A stretch of 64,000 nucleotides of DNA from Streptococcus sp. CF8_St5-11. GTDB lineage: Bacteria; Bacillota; Bacilli; Lactobacillales; Streptococcaceae. Positions 62,612 through 64,000 of the stretch are shown here, one piece after another (the stretch's first letter is position 1; each line of letters begins with the position of its first letter). The DNA lies in NCBI RefSeq assembly GCF_024295625.1, contig NZ_JANCOJ010000003.1, positions 209,692-273,691 on the forward strand, given 5' to 3'. Below the pieces are notes generated by a model, which saw only the letters and a program-made list of their open reading frames with translations, was not told where the DNA came from and did no database searches. A program made the position numbers and the translations under genes.

Positions 62612-63538
62612 ATGACTGAAAAATTAGTTGAAATTAAAGATTTAGAAATTTCCTTCGGTGAAGGAAGTAAAAAATTTGTTGCTGTAAAGAACGCCAACTT
62701 CTTCATTAATAAGGGAGAAACGTTCTCTCTTGTTGGTGAATCAGGAAGTGGGAAGACGACAATTGGACGTGCGATCATCGGTTTGAATGATACAAGTGCT
62801 GGAGAAATTATTTATGACGGTCGCAAGATCAACGGAAGAAACTCTCACAGTGAAAAATCAGAGTTGATCCGAAAAATTCAAATGATCTTCCAAGACCCAG
62901 CAGCAAGTTTGAATGAACGTGCAACAGTTGATTATATTATCTCTGAAGGTTTGATCAACCACCATTTGTTTAACAGTGAAGAAGAACGTCAGGAAAAAGT
63001 AAAAAATATTATGCATGAGGTTGGACTTCTAGCAGAACATTTGACACGTTATCCTCACGAATTCTCAGGTGGTCAACGTCAACGGATCGGTATTGCCCGT
63101 GCACTTGTCATGGAACCAGAATTTGTCATTGCGGATGAACCAATCTCAGCCCTTGACGTTTCAGTACGTGCACAGGTCTTGAACCTTTTGAAAAAATTCC
63201 AAAGAGAATTAGGCTTGACCTATCTCTTTATTGCCCATGACTTGTCAGTTGTGCGCTTCATTTCTGACCGTATTGCAGTTATCTATAAAGGGGTTATTGT
63301 AGAAGTAGCAGAAACTGAAGAGCTATTTAACCACCCAATCCATCCATACACCCAATCCCTACTTTCAGCGGTCCCAATTCCAGATCCAATTCTAGAACGT
63401 AAAAAAGTTCTAAAAATCTACGATCCAGAACAACATGATTATTCTGAAGATAAACCACAAATGGTTGAAATTAAACCAGGTCATTATGTATGGGCTAACA
63501 AAGCTGAAGAAAACAAATACAGACAAGAATATAAATAG
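62612..63538 (+). CDS. amiF: Oligopeptide ABC transporter ATPase AmiF
   Basis: 308 aa. Walker [17 protein letters not shown] (about 45-60), signature [15 protein letters not shown] (about 152), Walker [17 protein letters not shown]. The ATG at 62612 follows AGGAGGAAGG; a longer in-frame reading from 62564 overlaps amiE and is unlikely. Last gene of amiACDEF; its TAG stop is part of the following terminator stem. Confidence 0.97.
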   Translation: MTEKLVEIKDLEISFGEGSKKFVAVKNANFFINKGETFSLVGESGSGKTTIGRAIIGLNDTSAGEIIYDGRKINGRNSHSEKSELIRKIQMIFQDPAASLNERATVDYIISEGLINHHLFNSEEERQEKVKNIMHEVGLLAEHLTRYPHEFSGGQRQRIGIARALVMEPEFVIADEPISALDVSVRAQVLNLLKKFQRELGLTYLFIAHDLSVVRFISDRIAVIYKGVIVEVAETEELFNHPIHPYTQSLLSAVPIPDPILERKKVLKIYDPEQHDYSEDKPQMVEIKPGHYVWANKAEENKYRQEYK

Positions 63539-63563
63539 AGAGGATTCCCTCTCTATTTTTTTA
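63536..63563 (+). terminator. Intrinsic terminator of the ami operon
   Basis: TAGAGAGG (63536-63543, includes the amiF stop codon) with CCTCTCTA (63548-63555), then seven Ts. Confidence 0.92.
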
Positions 63564-63608
63564 TTTCAAAAAAACTTTCAAAAAAATAAATTTTTTTGGA
63601 AAAAAGTG

Positions 63609-63637
63609 TTGACAGTAAGGAGAGGTCATGATATACT
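63609..63637 (+). promoter_or_regulatory. rRNA operon promoter
   Basis: TTGACA (63609-63614), 17-nt spacer, TATACT (63632-63637), preceded by a strongly A/T-rich stretch (63564-63606) that could act as an UP element. Confidence 0.88.
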
Positions 63638-63788
63638 AATATAGTTGTCGCGCGAGAGCGACAAAGACCTTTGAAAACTGAACAAGACGAACCAATGTGC
63701 AGGGCGCTATAACTAAGGTTATAGTAACTGAACAATAAAAAAACAATAAATCTGTCAGTGACAGAATGAGTTTAAGACAAACAATTAT
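63638..63788 (+). other. 16S rRNA leader region
   Basis: About 150 nt between promoter and mature 16S. Contains a hairpin CTATAAC/GTTATAG (63707-63724) and a palindrome CTGTCA-G-TGACAG (63753-63765). Leader regions of this kind carry antitermination and processing signals; I could not pick out a clear boxA. Confidence 0.6.

Positions 63789-64000
<212 letters not shown>

Overview
The window is a chromosomal segment of a low-GC Gram-positive coccus of the genus Streptococcus, most likely an oral species of the mitis/sanguinis/parasanguinis groups. The grounds are the partial 16S rRNA at the right end, the close resemblance of HrcA, GrpE, DnaK, DnaJ, trigger factor, RpoE, PyrG, the Suf proteins and the Ami proteins to streptococcal versions, AGGAGG-type ribosome sites, and a YSIRK/LPXTG surface protein. 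The species cannot be fixed from the sequence alone. There is no phage, transposase or CRISPR array. Nearly every gene reads on the plus strand; the exceptions are a glutamine-type ABC transporter (42896-45198) and a DacA-like protein (55591-56832).

Layout. 1-3925: ACT-domain protein, UPF0210 protein, two tandem histidine phosphatases, a VanY-type carboxypeptidase. 3962-9385: HrcA-regulated chaperone locus hrcA-grpE-dnaK-(72-aa ORF)-dnaJ, with two CIRCE operators and two unusually structured intergenic stretches. 9547-13077: double-GH20 surface hexosaminidase behind a cre site. 13367-15894: truA, a ThiD/PdxK-type kinase, an ECF S component, UPF0340. 16023-20854: tig, rpoE, a B3/4-domain protein, and pyrG behind a CTP-type attenuator. 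20979-27420: tRNA-Leu, a membrane protein, fba, an alpha/beta hydrolase, a DUF990-type ABC exporter behind a cre site, a GNAT protein, tRNA-Thr. 27617-29374: a LiaI/LytTR/LiaF-like membrane-stress set. 29494-31857: rpmB, Asp23-like protein, fakA-like DAK2 protein. 32141-36521: a DUF1307 lipoprotein and an ABC transporter/two-component operon. 36863-41448: ilvB-ilvN-ilvC-ilvA behind a CodY box. 41559-49000: SPFH protein, small HTH-like protein, glutamine-type transporter, DUF2207 protein, uppP, mecA. 49038-55532: rgpG/tagO-like transferase and sufCDSUB. 55591-63538: DacA-like pseudoenzyme and the amiACDEF oligopeptide importer behind a CodY box. 63609 to the end: rRNA promoter, leader and the first ~210 nt of 16S.

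How the parts fit. Global nutrient regulators appear repeatedly: CodY-like boxes in front of ilvB and amiA (branched-chain amino acid synthesis and peptide uptake), and cre-like boxes in front of the hexosaminidase and the ABC exporter. Class I heat-shock control is explicit at hrcA.

Most notable observations: (1) a dispersed ~180-bp intergenic element in four near-identical copies (both orientations) plus a diverged fifth copy whose hairpins keep pairing with different sequence; (2) a DacA/PBP3-like protein in which all three penicillin-binding active-site motifs are replaced; (3) complex predicted RNA structure between grpE and dnaK and between dnaK and dnaJ; (4) promoters placed so that truA and an alpha/beta hydrolase should be leaderless; (5) a pyrG leader with the hallmarks of reiterative-transcription attenuation.
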